DNA of 64,000 nt from CAVYXZ01 sp963772595 (GCA_963772595.1 CAVYXZ010000007.1:1240001-1304000), one strand, 5' to 3'; counted from the stretch's first letter, positions 18,702-27,873 are shown. Made by a program: numbers and translations. The notes: generated by a model not told the origin, from the letters alone.

Positions 18702-19364
18702 ATGCAAGACCGGATCACAGCTATAGAGGAATTTGCGCGCCAGCACCTGCACGATGGGGAGATCGCCCACGATTATAAGCATGTGGACCGCGTGCGCCGT
18801 CATGCGCTGAGGATCGCAGTAGAGGAAGGCTATCCGCATTCGGACCGGGTGCAGGCGGTCGCCCTGCTGCACGACATCGCCCTGAAACAGGTCGAGCAGC
18901 GGCGCGATCATGGTCACGTTGGCGCGGCGATGGCGGCGGATTTCCTGCGCGAAAATGCCCTGTTTGACGACGAAGCAATTGAGGAGATCGCCCACGCCAT
19001 CCGCTGGCACGATTCGGTCAAACAGGAGCCGGGTCAACTGCTGGCGATCCTGCGCGATGCCGACATGCTGGAAATCTTCGGCGCAGTCGGGCTGGTACGC
19101 GGCCTTACGTCACGCGCCGACCTGCCCGATTACGACCCGGCCCATATTCGCGGCGAGACCTGGGGCTTCTCTGCCCGCGATTTCGACCTGCGTTTCGCTG
19201 CCGGAACCGGTGTCGGACCGACCCTCATGGATCAGATCAACTTTCAGATAAGCTGCTTTGACAATCTGAATACCGAAAGCGCCCGGCAGTTGGCCCGGCC
19301 TCGTGTCGAGTTCATCCGCGCTTTTGTCGAACAGCTCGTGCGAGAAATCCAGGCGGCGGACTGA
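18702..19364 (+). CDS. HD-domain phosphohydrolase
   Basis: The ATG at 18702 follows GGTGGAGG with about nine bases spacing; upstream TTG at 18672 is less likely. In the 220-residue product the HD metal ligands are visible: His in HDYKHVDRVRRH, the doublet HD in ALLHDIAL, and the later D in ILRDADMLEIFG. Such HD proteins hydrolyse nucleotides, (p)ppGpp-like or other phosphate esters; the substrate is unknown. It is followed 69 bp later by homoserine dehydrogenase on the same strand. Confidence 0.8.
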   Translation: MQDRITAIEEFARQHLHDGEIAHDYKHVDRVRRHALRIAVEEGYPHSDRVQAVALLHDIALKQVEQRRDHGHVGAAMAADFLRENALFDDEAIEEIAHAIRWHDSVKQEPGQLLAILRDADMLEIFGAVGLVRGLTSRADLPDYDPAHIRGETWGFSARDFDLRFAAGTGVGPTLMDQINFQISCFDNLNTESARQLARPRVEFIRAFVEQLVREIQAAD

Positions 19365-19433
19365 GATCCGATTCTCGCGCGGCGGCCTATTCCGGTCTAT
19401 TATCTGCTCGGCATGTACCTGAAGGAGTAATTG

Positions 19434-20447
19434 ATGCGCATTCTTTTGATTGGCTTCGGCGTGGTCGGGCAGGGATTGGCGCAGATTCTGCACGATCAGG
19501 CCGCTTATTTGCAGGATCACGAGGGCTTCGCGCCGCAAATCGTCGGCGTGGCGACCCGCTCGCGCGGCACGCTCTACGACCCGGCAGGTCTGGATAAAGA
19601 CGCCCTGCTGGCCGCCATCGCCCAGGGCCATCTCGACCACTACCCCACGAATCTTAGTCTGCGCCGTGACATGGAGACGCTGACCCTGATCCGTGAAGCC
19701 GAAGCCGACGTGCTGGTCGAGGTCAGCTATTCCAACCTGAAGACGGCCCAGCCCGCGCTCGACTACTGCCGGGCTGCGCTCGACAGCGGCCAGCATCTCG
19801 TCCTGGCGAATAAAGGGCCGGTGGCGCTGGCCTATGCCGAACTGATGCAGCAGGCGAATGCAGTCGGCAAGCGTGTCTTCTTCGAGGCGACGGTCATGGC
19901 CGGGACCCCGGCGCTGCGCCTGGGCGAGGCCGGTCTGGCGGGCTGCCGCATCCAGAGCGCGCGCGGCATCCTCAACGGCACGACCAACTACATCCTGACG
20001 CAGATGGAAGCGGGCATGGATTACGCCGACGCGCTGGCACAAGCCCAGACGCTGGGTTATGCTGAAGCGGACCCGACCGCCGACGTGGATGGCTGGGACG
20101 CGGCGGGCAAGGTGCTGATCCTGGCAGCGGCCCTTTTCGGCCAGAAACTGCGCTTTGAGGACATGCATGTGCAGGGCATCTCGCAGTTGAACAGCGCTGA
20201 CATCGAATCCGCCCGTGCCAACGGCGAACGCTGGAAGCTGATCGCCCGTGTCGGCCCCGATGGAGGCCGTGTCGAGCCTATGCGCCTGCCGCTGAGCGAT
20301 CCGCTGGCGCATGTCGCTGGGGCGACCAATGCCCTCACCTACCGCAGCGACCTGCTCAGCGATGTGACTTTAATCGGGCCGGGCGCAGGCCAGACCGCCA
20401 CCGCTGCCGGGCTGCTGGCTGATTTGCTGGCGCTGCATCGCTCATGA
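19434..20447 (+). CDS. hom: Homoserine dehydrogenase
   Basis: This 337-residue enzyme reduces aspartate semialdehyde to homoserine in Thr/Met synthesis. The NAD(P)-binding loop GFGVVGQGL is at residues ~7-15. The catalytic domain has LANKGPVAL and the diagnostic GILNGTTNYILTQM, followed by ADPTADVDGWDAAGK. It lacks the C-terminal ACT domain, so Thr feedback through ACT is not expected. GGAG at 19424-19427 sits six bases before the ATG at 19434, preferred over the adjacent TTG. No other pathway gene is nearby. Confidence 0.92.
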   Translation: MRILLIGFGVVGQGLAQILHDQAAYLQDHEGFAPQIVGVATRSRGTLYDPAGLDKDALLAAIAQGHLDHYPTNLSLRRDMETLTLIREAEADVLVEVSYSNLKTAQPALDYCRAALDSGQHLVLANKGPVALAYAELMQQANAVGKRVFFEATVMAGTPALRLGEAGLAGCRIQSARGILNGTTNYILTQMEAGMDYADALAQAQTLGYAEADPTADVDGWDAAGKVLILAAALFGQKLRFEDMHVQGISQLNSADIESARANGERWKLIARVGPDGGRVEPMRLPLSDPLAHVAGATNALTYRSDLLSDVTLIGPGAGQTATAAGLLADLLALHRS

Positions 20448-20604
20448 AAATTGTGTGAATTCGAAATCATTAAGCCCCATTCAGGCCAGCGCCTCGTATA
20501 ATGGGGAAGGAAAATGACATGTGAGTGTTGGATGATGCCCAATCTGGACCCATCAGATTTGCTTGACATGACACCACACACACCAGAATCGCACGACCTC
20601 TGTT

Positions 20605-21705
20605 GTGATGGTTGTGGAAGATGATCTCAACCTCCTGGAAGGTATTCGCAGCATCCTGGAGATTGAGCATTACGGCGTCCTGACTGCTCAGGACGGCGAT
20701 GAAGCGCTGCAACTGCTGCGCAACGGCACCATTACCCCCGATCTGATCGTCTCGGACATCATGATGCCGCACATGTCCGGCATTGAACTGCTGGAAGAAG
20801 TCCGGCGGGTGCGCGAATGGGTGTCGATCCCCTTCATTTTCCTCACCGCCAAGGGCGAAAAGACCGACATCCAGCAGGCCAAACTGCTCGGCGTGGACGA
20901 TTACGTCACCAAGCCTTACGACCCGGTGGACCTGCTGGTCGCCATCGAATCGCGGCTGGACCGGCACCAGTCTCTGAACGCTGCCCACGAAGGCGCGCTC
21001 GAAAAATTGAAGCGCGAGATCCTCACCATCCTGAATCATGAGTTCCGCACGCCGTTGACCTTCGTCGTGGCCTATTCCGACCTGCTGAACGTCTCGGACT
21101 TGCAGCAGATGGAACCTGCCGAGATCATCAGCTTTCTCCAGGGCATCAGCACCGGGGCCGACCGGCTGCGCTCCCTGATCGAAAATTTCATCACCCTGGT
21201 CGAATTCCAGACCGGCGAGGCTGCTCGCACCTACAGTTGGCGCAAGCACGTGATTAAAGATTTTGGCGCGATGATGGAAAATGTGCGTGCCGAGGTCTTC
21301 AATACATCCAAAGTCGAACACGAATGCCGGATGCGCATCGCGCCGGATATTCCCCCGTTCATCGCCGACGAGGAATACCTGCGCAGGGCGCTCTATCATC
21401 TGCTGAGCAACGCCATCAAGTTCTCCTCTGCGGATCGACCGGTCGATTTCAGCGCGGTCCGCGAAGGCAATGACCTGATTATCCGCGTGAAAGACTATGG
21501 CCGGGGCATCCCCAGCCGCGAACTGCACAACATCTGGCACAGCTTCCACCAGATCGACCGGGCCACCCACGAGGATCAGGGCACCGGCTCTGGCCTGGCG
21601 ATTGTCAAAGGCGTGGTCGAACTGCACGGCGGCAGAGTCGAGGTCGAGAGCCGCGTCGGCGTGGGCAGCACCTTTACCATTCACCTCCCGCTCAATCGCT
21701 CTTAA
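20605..21705 (+). CDS. Response regulator-histidine kinase fusion
   Basis: The N terminus is a receiver domain (VVEDD acid pocket, acceptor Asp in IVSDIMMP, Lys in YVTKPYD). It is followed by HisKA (LTILNHEFRTPLTFVV) and HATPase_c (LLSNAIKFSS, DYGRGIP, GTGSGLAIVKG) domains. This REC-HK order suits a cytoplasmic kinase whose activity is set by phosphorylation from another kinase. The start is uncertain: GTG at 20605 or ATG at 20608, with no clear Shine-Dalgarno. TTGACA at 20563 with CAGAAT at 20584 is a possible promoter. There are no membrane segments. Confidence 0.85.
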   Translation: MMVVEDDLNLLEGIRSILEIEHYGVLTAQDGDEALQLLRNGTITPDLIVSDIMMPHMSGIELLEEVRRVREWVSIPFIFLTAKGEKTDIQQAKLLGVDDYVTKPYDPVDLLVAIESRLDRHQSLNAAHEGALEKLKREILTILNHEFRTPLTFVVAYSDLLNVSDLQQMEPAEIISFLQGISTGADRLRSLIENFITLVEFQTGEAARTYSWRKHVIKDFGAMMENVRAEVFNTSKVEHECRMRIAPDIPPFIADEEYLRRALYHLLSNAIKFSSADRPVDFSAVREGNDLIIRVKDYGRGIPSRELHNIWHSFHQIDRATHEDQGTGSGLAIVKGVVELHGGRVEVESRVGVGSTFTIHLPLNRS

Positions 21706-21710
21706 GATCA

Positions 21711-21880
21711 GTGCTGAGAACGAGTGCTGAGTTCAAACCCGACTCCGCACTATGATGCGTTCTGCTGAGGCACCACAACTGGCTGCTGGGCAACAAACAT
21801 CCCAGCAAACCGCCAAATCTTTTGACGATTTCAAAAACCGCTGCCACGAGTCCTGAAGGGACTTGGGATTTTGCCGTCGA
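21711..21880. repeat. Intergenic repeats upstream of the attH-like gene
   Basis: Two repeat types lie here. AGTGCTGAG units near 21711-21745 are shared with 6468-6560. GCCACGAGTCCTGAAGGGAC, continuing to TTTTGCCGTCG at 21841-21879, is shared with two copies at 56139-56356. No gene is apparent between 21706 and 21992. Confidence 0.6.
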
Positions 21881-21992
21881 CATTTGGCGCAGGGCGCACA
21901 CGCTCATTGCTCAGCACTATCTATGCACTATTCTCAGCCCGGACTCATCCGCCTGCGCTATACTTGTGACATTCAGAACAAAGGCAGAACTC

Positions 21993-23163
21993 ATGTGGCG
22001 TTTTCTCGGCCTGGGGCTGGTCATGATCGTCGTGGTCGTCACCGGCTTCAGCCTCATCGACACCGGCACCACGGAGGACATCAGCGCCAGCGCCCTGCTG
22101 AGCAGCGACGCGGTTGATACCTCCGGCTTCGCCCACGCGATTGGCCCCTGGGACTGGCAGTTCCCGGCGGATTTCGGCCCGCACCCGGCCTTTCAAACCG
22201 AGTGGTGGTATTACACCGGCAATCTGGCCGACGCGAACGGGCGGCGCTTCGGCTTCCAGTTCACCATCTTTCGCCGCGCGCTCAGCCCAACGCCAGTCGC
22301 CAGCGACTCGGAATGGCGCACGAACCAGGTCTACATGGCTCACTTCACTCTGAGCGACATCGGCGGCGAAGCCTTTCACCATGAGGAACGTTTCAGCCGC
22401 GACAGTGATGGCCTGGCCGGGGCGACAATGGACCCGACCTATCACGTCTGGCTGGACGATTGGGCCGTGCAGGCCCTCAATCCGCAGGCCAGCGAGACGC
22501 ACATCAGCGCCACTATGAACGATGGCAGCGCGGTGGATCTGCAGCCTGACCCAGGTCAAGCCCCCGGCTTTGCAGGGCAAGGACGGCCTCAGCCCCAAGA
22601 GCGACACGCCCGGCAATGCCAGCTATTATTTCAGCCTGACTCGCCTGCCGACCGAGGGCACGGTCATGGTCGACGGCCAGCAGTACAGCGTCAGCGGCCT
22701 GAGCTGGCAGGATCACGAGTTCAGCACCAGCGCGCTCGGCCCTGATGCCCAGGGCTGGGACTGGTTCGGCCTGATCTTCGACGACGGACGTGAGATGACC
22801 ATCGGGCGCATCCGGCTGGTGGATGGCGCGGCGCGCGGTTACAGCGGCAGCGATTCCCTGGCGATGCTGGTCGAGGCCGACGGCAGCACACGCCAGATCC
22901 CGGCGGATCACTTCAAAATCGAGGCACTCGATCACTGGACCAGCCCGCACAGCGGCGCGGATTACCCCTCTGGCTGGCGCGTGACGGTCACTGAACCGGA
23001 CAACTCCTGGGGCTTCACGGTCACGCCTCTGCTGCGCGACCAGGAACTCTACGGCGGCGGAATCACCTACTGGGAAGGCGCGGTCCGGCTCGATGGCGAC
23101 GTCAGCGGCTACGGCTACACCGAACTGACCGGTTATGTCGATGCCCTCACCGGACGATTCTGA
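21993..23163 (+). CDS. AttH/CrtC-like lipocalin-fold secreted protein, frameshifted
   Basis: The ATG at 21993 follows AAGGCAG and starts a membrane anchor or signal segment (MWRFLGLGLVMIVVVVTGFS). The family signature WDWQFPADFGPHPAFQTEWW then appears, with FQFTIFRR and WQDHEFSTSALG downstream. AttH-like proteins share the CrtC (carotenoid hydratase) fold, but most are uncharacterised hydrolase or lipid-binding proteins. One extra C near 22542 (SAVDL to SLTQVKPP) breaks the frame. The last 25 bases before the stop are duplicated at 24230-24254 around a DUF3800 insert. Confidence 0.8.
23137..23161 (+). repeat. 25-bp direct repeat, left copy (attH 3' end)
   Basis: Starts GTCGATGCCCTCACCGGACG and is identical over 25 bases to 24230-24254. 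It encodes the AttH C-terminal residues VDALTGRF and ends in the TGA stop. Together with the right copy it brackets the DUF3800 gene. Confidence 0.9.
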
Positions 23164-23197
23164 ACGTAAACACCTGCTGAGCTTTGTTCAGAGCGCG

Positions 23198-23226
23198 TTG
23201 ACTTATCATCACATTAATGATAGACT
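23198..23226 (+). promoter_or_regulatory. Sigma-70-like promoter of the DUF3800 gene
   Basis: TTGACT (23198-23203) and TAGACT (23221-23226) are separated by 17 bp. The spacer holds an inverted repeat, TATCAT...ATGATA (23204-23209 and 23216-23221), which may be an operator. The leader to the ATG at 23325 is about 92 nt and contains a run of nine T (23293-23301). Confidence 0.6.
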
Positions 23227-23324
23227 TTAGTTGCGTCTGAGATGAGTCGCCAAGCGTCTCTTTGTGGGGCTTATAGCCTCAACCTCAGTCGCTTTTTTTT
23301 TGAACGCCGCGTCAGGTCATCTAC

Positions 23325-24204
23325 ATGTTTCTGTGCTATGTGGACGAATCAGGAACATCGGATATTCCAGGCAATACATCGCACTTTGTTCTCGCTGGCC
23401 TGTCGGTACCCATCGCTCATTGGCGCGAATGTGATGTACAGATCGAAGCGATCAAACAAAAATACGATATTGCGGATGCAGAAATTCACGTAGCCTGGTT
23501 GCTGCGCCCTTACGTTGAACAGAACAACATTCCACGGTTTGCTGCGCTTGAAAAGGCACAGCGGCGTTTCCAGGTGGAAAGTCTCAGACGCACCGAATTA
23601 CTACGTCTCCAGCGATCTGGAAATAATAAACTCTACAAACAGGTGAAGAAGAACTATAAACACACCCAGAGCTATATCCATCTGAGTTTTGAAGAACGCC
23701 GTCAGATGGTCATGGAATTGGCACAGTGTGTCGCAAATTGGCAGTTTGCCCGGCTCTTTGCTGAATGTGTGGATAAGAATTCACTTCGATCCTGCCCGAA
23801 CCACCCAAACTATCGATGAACAGTCTTTTGAGCAAATCGTATCTCGTTTCGAACAGTATCTTCGACGCATACCAGACAGCTTTGGCTTGCTAATTCACGA
23901 TAATAACCAGACGGTCGCCAGAAAACACACCGACTTGATGAAAAGATTTCACAAAGCGGGAACGCTGTGGACCCAAATAAACCATATTGTCGAGACACCG
24001 CTGTTTGTAGATAGTGAATTGACGAGTATGGTCCAGATTGCTGACCTTTGCTCTTATGGACTGAGGCGGTACCTTGAAAATGGTGAAGACGGGCTTTTCG
24101 ATCTGATTTTTGAGCGCGCTGACCGCATCGGCAGCAAAGCCGTCGGCGTCAGGCACTTCACCAATGCAAACTGTTCTTGCAAAATTTGCGATAACCACAG
24201 ATAG
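23325..24204 (+). CDS. DUF3800 domain protein, frameshifted
   Basis: The protein begins MFLCYVDESGTSDI, the DUF3800 hallmark with its conserved acidic residues, and later has SELTSMVQIADLCSYGLRR, the second conserved acidic segment. DUF3800 proteins have an RNase H-like fold and are common on mobile and defence-associated DNA; their activity is largely unproven. One extra A near 23780 (ECVDKN to IHFDPARTTQ) breaks the frame. Without it the protein is about 292 residues. Its A+T-rich codon use differs from the neighbours, consistent with recent acquisition. Confidence 0.8.
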
Positions 24205-24229
24205 CCTTATTGCCAGATTGACCAGCTAC

Positions 24230-24254
24230 GTCGATGCCCTCACCGGACGATTCT
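24230..24254 (+). repeat. 25-bp direct repeat, right copy
   Basis: Identical to 23137-23161. In frame it encodes VDALTGRF followed by TAG, and the preceding bases encode LTSY. It thus looks like a second AttH C-terminus placed downstream of the inserted gene. Confidence 0.9.
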
Positions 24255-24308
24255 AGGCTTGTCGGACTGCCTCAAGGGCGAGGATAATGAGGGGGGAGGT
24301 TATCCAAT

Positions 24309-24632
24309 ATGAATTTTCTGAAGAGTCTGTTTACCGGTGGCGATAATAATGGAGATCGACGCGGGGCCTATTACTTTGTCCGGCCTAACCGCTGTGATGA
24401 CGTCGTGCAGCTGCGCGTGGACCTGTACAACGACCTCAGCCTGACCGACGATGGCAGCGGCTATTGGGTCCGCAAGCTGGTAAGCAGCAGCAATTACAAA
24501 TGCCAGCAGGTCGAAGTCACCCTCTATTTCGACAAGAATCACCGCCTCCAGAACAGCGAAATCCAGGGCGGTGCGCTGGTCGAACGTGCCGATTACGAAG
24601 CCTGGCAGGAATCGCAGCGCGAGGCAGGCTAA
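24309..24632 (+). CDS. Small conserved-looking protein, unknown function
   Basis: This 107-residue protein starts at ATG 24309, nine bases after a strong GGGGGGAGG ribosome-binding site. It opens with MNFLKSLFTGG and continues with GAYYFVRPNRCDDVVQLRVD and a strand-rich YWVRKLVSSSNYKCQQVEVT segment. I do not recognise a named domain. It has no signal or membrane segment. It ends one base before the convergent receiver gene. Confidence 0.7.
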   Translation: MNFLKSLFTGGDNNGDRRGAYYFVRPNRCDDVVQLRVDLYNDLSLTDDGSGYWVRKLVSSSNYKCQQVEVTLYFDKNHRLQNSEIQGGALVERADYEAWQESQREAG

Positions 24633-24633
24633 A

Positions 24634-25497
24634 TCAGGGCGCGGCCTGCGTCTCCATGAAGTCCAGCAGCGCTTCAACCAAGTCGAAGGGGCCGCTGTCC
24701 GAAGTCACCGTCACGCTGCTGATCTGAAGCAGATCTTCCTGAGTCCCCTCGCGGATCCTCTCGCGGTCTTCCATCGGGTAGAAATATTCGCGCGATTGAT
24801 CCAGGCGCGCTTGCAGCCGCCCGGCAATGTCGTTGACCGCCGCGGGCGACGTAATGACGAGGAAGCTTTCCGCCGCCTGATGGCCGATAAAATCCTCTTC
24901 CGCCCCGTGTTCGCGCACCGAATTGCGGATCATCAGGGCCACTGCGCGCAGCACTTCATCCGCCGCCACAAAGCCATACCTCTCGCGGAAGTCGCCCAGA
25001 CGGTTGATGGACAGCACCAGCACCGCCCAGGGGTCCTCGCCAGCCAGACACGCGCCCAGCCGTTCCCGGATCATGTCGCCCTCCGGCAGGTCGGTCACGG
25101 GGTTGCTGATATTGGCCTGCGCGGCCCGGTTGATGGCGTTGCGCACGCGCAGATGCAGTTCCTGAATGTCGAAGGGCTTGGTAATATAATCGACCACGCC
25201 CAGTTCCAGCCCTTGCAGGCGGTCTATGCGGTCACGTTTCTCGGTCAGAAAGATAATCGGCGTATCTTTAGTTGAAAAATGAGAGCGCATCTGGCGGCAA
25301 ATTTCGTAGCCGTCAATATCCGGCAGGCGAATATCCAGCATCACCAGATGAAAAGGCGATTCGCGGCTCAGGCGGATAGCGTCCGCGCCCCAGGCTGCCG
25401 TCTCGACTTCGTAATCCTGCACCTGAAAAAATGAACTGAGCATCTCGGATAAATCGAGGTCATCCTCGACGATAAGGAGTCGCGGCTTGTCGTCCAT
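24634..25497 (-). CDS. Response regulator with degenerate GGDEF-like domain
   Basis: The N-terminal receiver (1-125) has LLIVEDD, acceptor Asp in VMLDIRLPD, Thr in IIFLTEK and Lys in YITKPFD. The C-terminal half starts NPVTDLPEG, as GGDEF domains do. In place of the GGDEF signature it shows HQAAESF, so cyclase activity is unlikely and the domain may sense or bind a partner. It is the last gene of an operon with the V4R and roadblock genes (gap 10 bp), which suggests its output depends on them. Confidence 0.8.
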   Translation of the reverse strand: MDDKPRLLIVEDDLDLSEMLSSFFQVQDYEVETAAWGADAIRLSRESPFHLVMLDIRLPDIDGYEICRQMRSHFSTKDTPIIFLTEKRDRIDRLQGLELGVVDYITKPFDIQELHLRVRNAINRAAQANISNPVTDLPEGDMIRERLGACLAGEDPWAVLVLSINRLGDFRERYGFVAADEVLRAVALMIRNSVREHGAEEDFIGHQAAESFLVITSPAAVNDIAGRLQARLDQSREYFYPMEDRERIREGTQEDLLQISSVTVTSDSGPFDLVEALLDFMETQAAP

Positions 25498-25507
25498 GAG
25501 TGTCCTC

Positions 25508-26140
25508 TTAAAGCTGTCCTATCGGTTTGAGATTAACGTGAAAAATACACAGGTCCTGCCCGGCGGCCCGGCAGGCCACTTCGTGGACGTGGTATTCGTA
25601 GCCGTTGGAGGCGCTGCGCAGGCAGGCTTGCAGCAGGCCCACCAGCGAGTGACAGACGGGCTGTTCCGTCTGGCGGCCCCAGGTCATCGGGCTGCTGTCC
25701 ACGCTGAGTTCGTAGCCATCGTCCTGCACACGCAGGTGCATCAACTGGTCGCTGTACTGCTGGAATACCCCGGCGAAGGCTTGCAAGGCGATGTGCGCAC
25801 GGTTATCGAGCGGCAGCGCCTGAAATTTCGGATGCGCCAGCCCGGCGAAGGCTCCAAAGCTGCCCAGCCCCTGGGCAAACCAGGCCCGCCCGATTGCCAG
25901 CGCCATGCCGCGCCCGCCGCGCGCGCCAAACATGGCCTCAAGGCCCTGATTTAAGGTGGCAAGATAAACAAAATCGAACTGGCGGTCCAGGGTGTCTGGC
26001 GGCAGCTCGGCGAGGAAAGTTGCCAAATCAGTTATGTCCAGGATTGTTTCATAGCCGTCTGCCCCCAGGGTCTGCTGCATACCCAGCAAATAGGCACGTG
26101 CAAAGCGGTTGGGATAATAAAAACCACTGGGTTCCAGCAC
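25508..26140 (-). CDS. V4R-like domain protein
   Basis: This 210-residue protein ends with HEVACRAAGQDLCIFHV, which matches the metal- and ligand-binding end of 4-vinyl-reductase (V4R) domains with their Cys pairs. V4R domains bind small hydrophobic molecules or hydrocarbons and usually act as sensors. The start is GTG at 26140 with AGGAG close upstream, only 5 bp after the roadblock gene. The context (roadblock before, receiver after) supports a signalling role. The exact ligand is unknown. Confidence 0.7.
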   Translation of the reverse strand: MLEPSGFYYPNRFARAYLLGMQQTLGADGYETILDITDLATFLAELPPDTLDRQFDFVYLATLNQGLEAMFGARGGRGMALAIGRAWFAQGLGSFGAFAGLAHPKFQALPLDNRAHIALQAFAGVFQQYSDQLMHLRVQDDGYELSVDSSPMTWGRQTEQPVCHSLVGLLQACLRSASNGYEYHVHEVACRAAGQDLCIFHVNLKPIGQL

Positions 26141-26145
26141 AGCTC

Positions 26146-26517
26146 CTAGACCAGTTTCTCCAGGTCCTCAACCGTGCGGTTCACATCCAGGAAGATCAGA
26201 CCCAGTTTGGCTTCAGGCCGGGCCAGGACCGTCAGCACGGCTTCTTCGCCCACGCTGGTGAGGATCACATAGCCTTCTTCCCCTTTGATGAAAACCTGTT
26301 CCAGGACGCCGCGCCCAAGTTCAGTAGAAATCCGCTCGCCCAGGGAGAGCATGGCTGCCGACATCGCGCTGACGCGGTCTTCCTCCACATCCCCCGGTAA
26401 GGCCGAGGCCATGCTGAGACCATCGACACTCACGATAGCCGCGCCCTCTACGTCCCCCGAACTGGCCTGTAGATCGCGCAGCCGTTCTACCAGTTGTTCC
26501 GTTCGTGATCTTGCCAA
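26146..26517 (-). CDS. Roadblock/LC7 domain protein
   Basis: The 123-residue protein is a single roadblock/LC7 domain: VEGAAIVSVDGLSMASALP, the helix VSAMSAAMLSLGERISTELG, and strand EGYVILTSVG. Bacterial roadblock proteins work with small Ras-like GTPases (MglA-type) or as signalling scaffolds. No MglA homologue is in this window. It is first in a three-gene operon with V4R and receiver genes, behind a TGC-TAAAAT extended -10. Confidence 0.88.
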   Translation of the reverse strand: MARSRTEQLVERLRDLQASSGDVEGAAIVSVDGLSMASALPGDVEEDRVSAMSAAMLSLGERISTELGRGVLEQVFIKGEEGYVILTSVGEEAVLTVLARPEAKLGLIFLDVNRTVEDLEKLV

Positions 26518-26559
26518 GAGTTTGTCTCCTGCGGTTTGAGATGATGGTGTGTACCTAGG

Positions 26560-26568
26560 ATTTTAGCA
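26560..26568 (-). promoter_or_regulatory. Extended -10 of the roadblock operon
   Basis: On the minus strand TGC directly precedes TAAAAT, an extended -10 about 42 bases before the roadblock start. No -35 match is evident, as expected for this promoter class. Confidence 0.45.
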
Positions 26569-26853
26569 TAGAATTCTAATTCGGAAACGTAGTCAGGACG
26601 CTTGTCCTCATTGTGCTTCGTTTTGCACAGGTCATCGGGCCAGGAACCCTTTGATACCAGACGTGGTTGGCAGCACGATTCAGGAGCAAACCGCACCGTG
26701 CCTGCGGAATATCGAGGCAATTCTGCAAGCGACAGGATCTTCGCTAGAAAAGGCACCTTTATCCTGGCTGAGGAGAGCGATTTCGCCGGGATTAACACAG
26801 CATAAAGATTTCTATCGCGCTTATTGCTGAGGCATAAAGCACGCGAATCACAA

Positions 26854-26875
26854 CGGCTGCCCGTTTGGACAGCCG
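26854..26875 (-). terminator. Hairpin after the DUF4342 gene
   Basis: CGGCTG and CAGCCG form a stem extended by CC/GG pairs with a short loop, 35 bp downstream of the minus-strand DUF4342 stop. It is a plausible terminator, although no strong T run follows. Confidence 0.45.
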
Positions 26876-26909
26876 CTGTCAGGGATACAGCAGACGAGGA
26901 ACCCGAAGC

Positions 26910-27227
26910 CTAGCTGACTTCGGTTTCTTCGACCTCGTCTTCTTGAACTTCGCGCACGACCTCAATCTTGGCGCGCGCCACCAGGGCCGCAAAGGCCCCC
27001 AGCACCGCCAGCCAGGGTGCAGCCAGAGCGACAGCGCCGCCCGCCAGCACGCCGATAGTCAGCGGCATTTCCAGGTAAACGTCGTCGTCTACGCTCTTGA
27101 TGCGCAGCAGCCGCACGTTGCCTTCTTCCACCAGGTCTTTGACACGCTCAACGACCTGATTCCCGGCAATTTCGATTTCCTCAGTAAAGGTCTTGGTCTC
27201 GCCGTCCGGATTTGGTGATTCAGTCAT
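26910..27227 (-). CDS. DUF4342 protein
   Basis: I use the ATG at 27227, eight bases after GGGAGGA; the open frame to 27248 is upstream leader. The 105-residue product has the DUF4342 layout. An amphipathic start (FTEEIEIAGNQVVERVKDLV) is followed by NVRLLRIKS, then EMPLTIGVLAGGAVAL within a single hydrophobic segment (about 62-87), and an acidic tail. Function is unknown; the family is widespread in Chloroflexota and Firmicutes. TATACT on the minus strand near 27260 could be its -10. Confidence 0.85.
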   Translation of the reverse strand: MTESPNPDGETKTFTEEIEIAGNQVVERVKDLVEEGNVRLLRIKSVDDDVYLEMPLTIGVLAGGAVALAAPWLAVLGAFAALVARAKIEVVREVQEDEVEETEVS

Positions 27228-27873
27228 GGGTTTATCCTCCCTAAGCACTAGCTATACCTCAGTATACGCGGGATGCGGCAGCAGTGTTGCAGCGGCGGCA
27301 GGCTTCTTACAAATATCTAATGCGGCAGCGTATCAGCTTGTCAATGTCCTGGCAGTTGCAGCAACGCGAGCCGGTCCGGCGGCAGATCCGGCCCGACGCA
27401 GATGAAATCCGGCCCCAGACCTTGCGACCACAGTTGATCGGCCTGAGCGCGAAACTGGTCAAAGCCGGGGCCTTCACCAGTGATATATTCGGTCGCCCAG
27501 CTTTCAATGATGTGCAGCGCCTGATAGTAGCGATTGTGCTCCACAGCGTAACGCTCCGCAGCGGCCCGCCAATCGGCGTCTTCTTTCAATAGATCGCTCA
27601 ACACCCGCACGTCACGCATGGTCAGCGACATGCCGCAGCCGAAGGTCGGGTCGGCCTGACCGGCAGCATCGCCAATCAGCACGACTCCATCACGGTAAGG
27701 GTATCTGGTCCAGACCGGCGCGCCTTCGAAGGTCGCCAGCGGGCCTTCGACGCCGACTCCGGCGTACCATGCCTCCGGCACACCGGTGGAAATACTATGT
27801 TCAATGAAGCGCTGAACCTGCGCATTCCCGCTGAGAAGCCCGGACCTGGAACGGTTTCCGCTCACAATATAGG

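Larger units (their letters stand above)
23162..24254 (+). mobile_element. DUF3800 cassette inserted at the attH 3' end
   Basis: A 1,093-bp segment between 25-bp direct repeats carries only a DUF3800 gene with its own promoter and no recognisable integrase. It is clearly A+T-richer than its surroundings. The right repeat is preceded by codons for LTSY where the left has LTGY, using different bases (AGC TAC against GGT TAT). The element therefore seems to carry its own version of the target gene's 3' end, as integrative elements do. Mobility in trans is inferred. Confidence 0.6.

Noticed and set aside
19110..20312. Long open frame (400 codons) opposite homoserine dehydrogenase
   Set aside because: Antisense shadow with no recognisable domain; hom is intact on the other strand.
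20470..21684. Long minus-strand frame opposite the REC-kinase gene
   Set aside because: Antisense to a clear two-domain signalling protein and without motifs of its own.
26487..26798. 103-codon frame overlapping the roadblock start
   Set aside because: It overlaps the promoter and 5' end of the roadblock gene and has no ribosome-binding site or domain.
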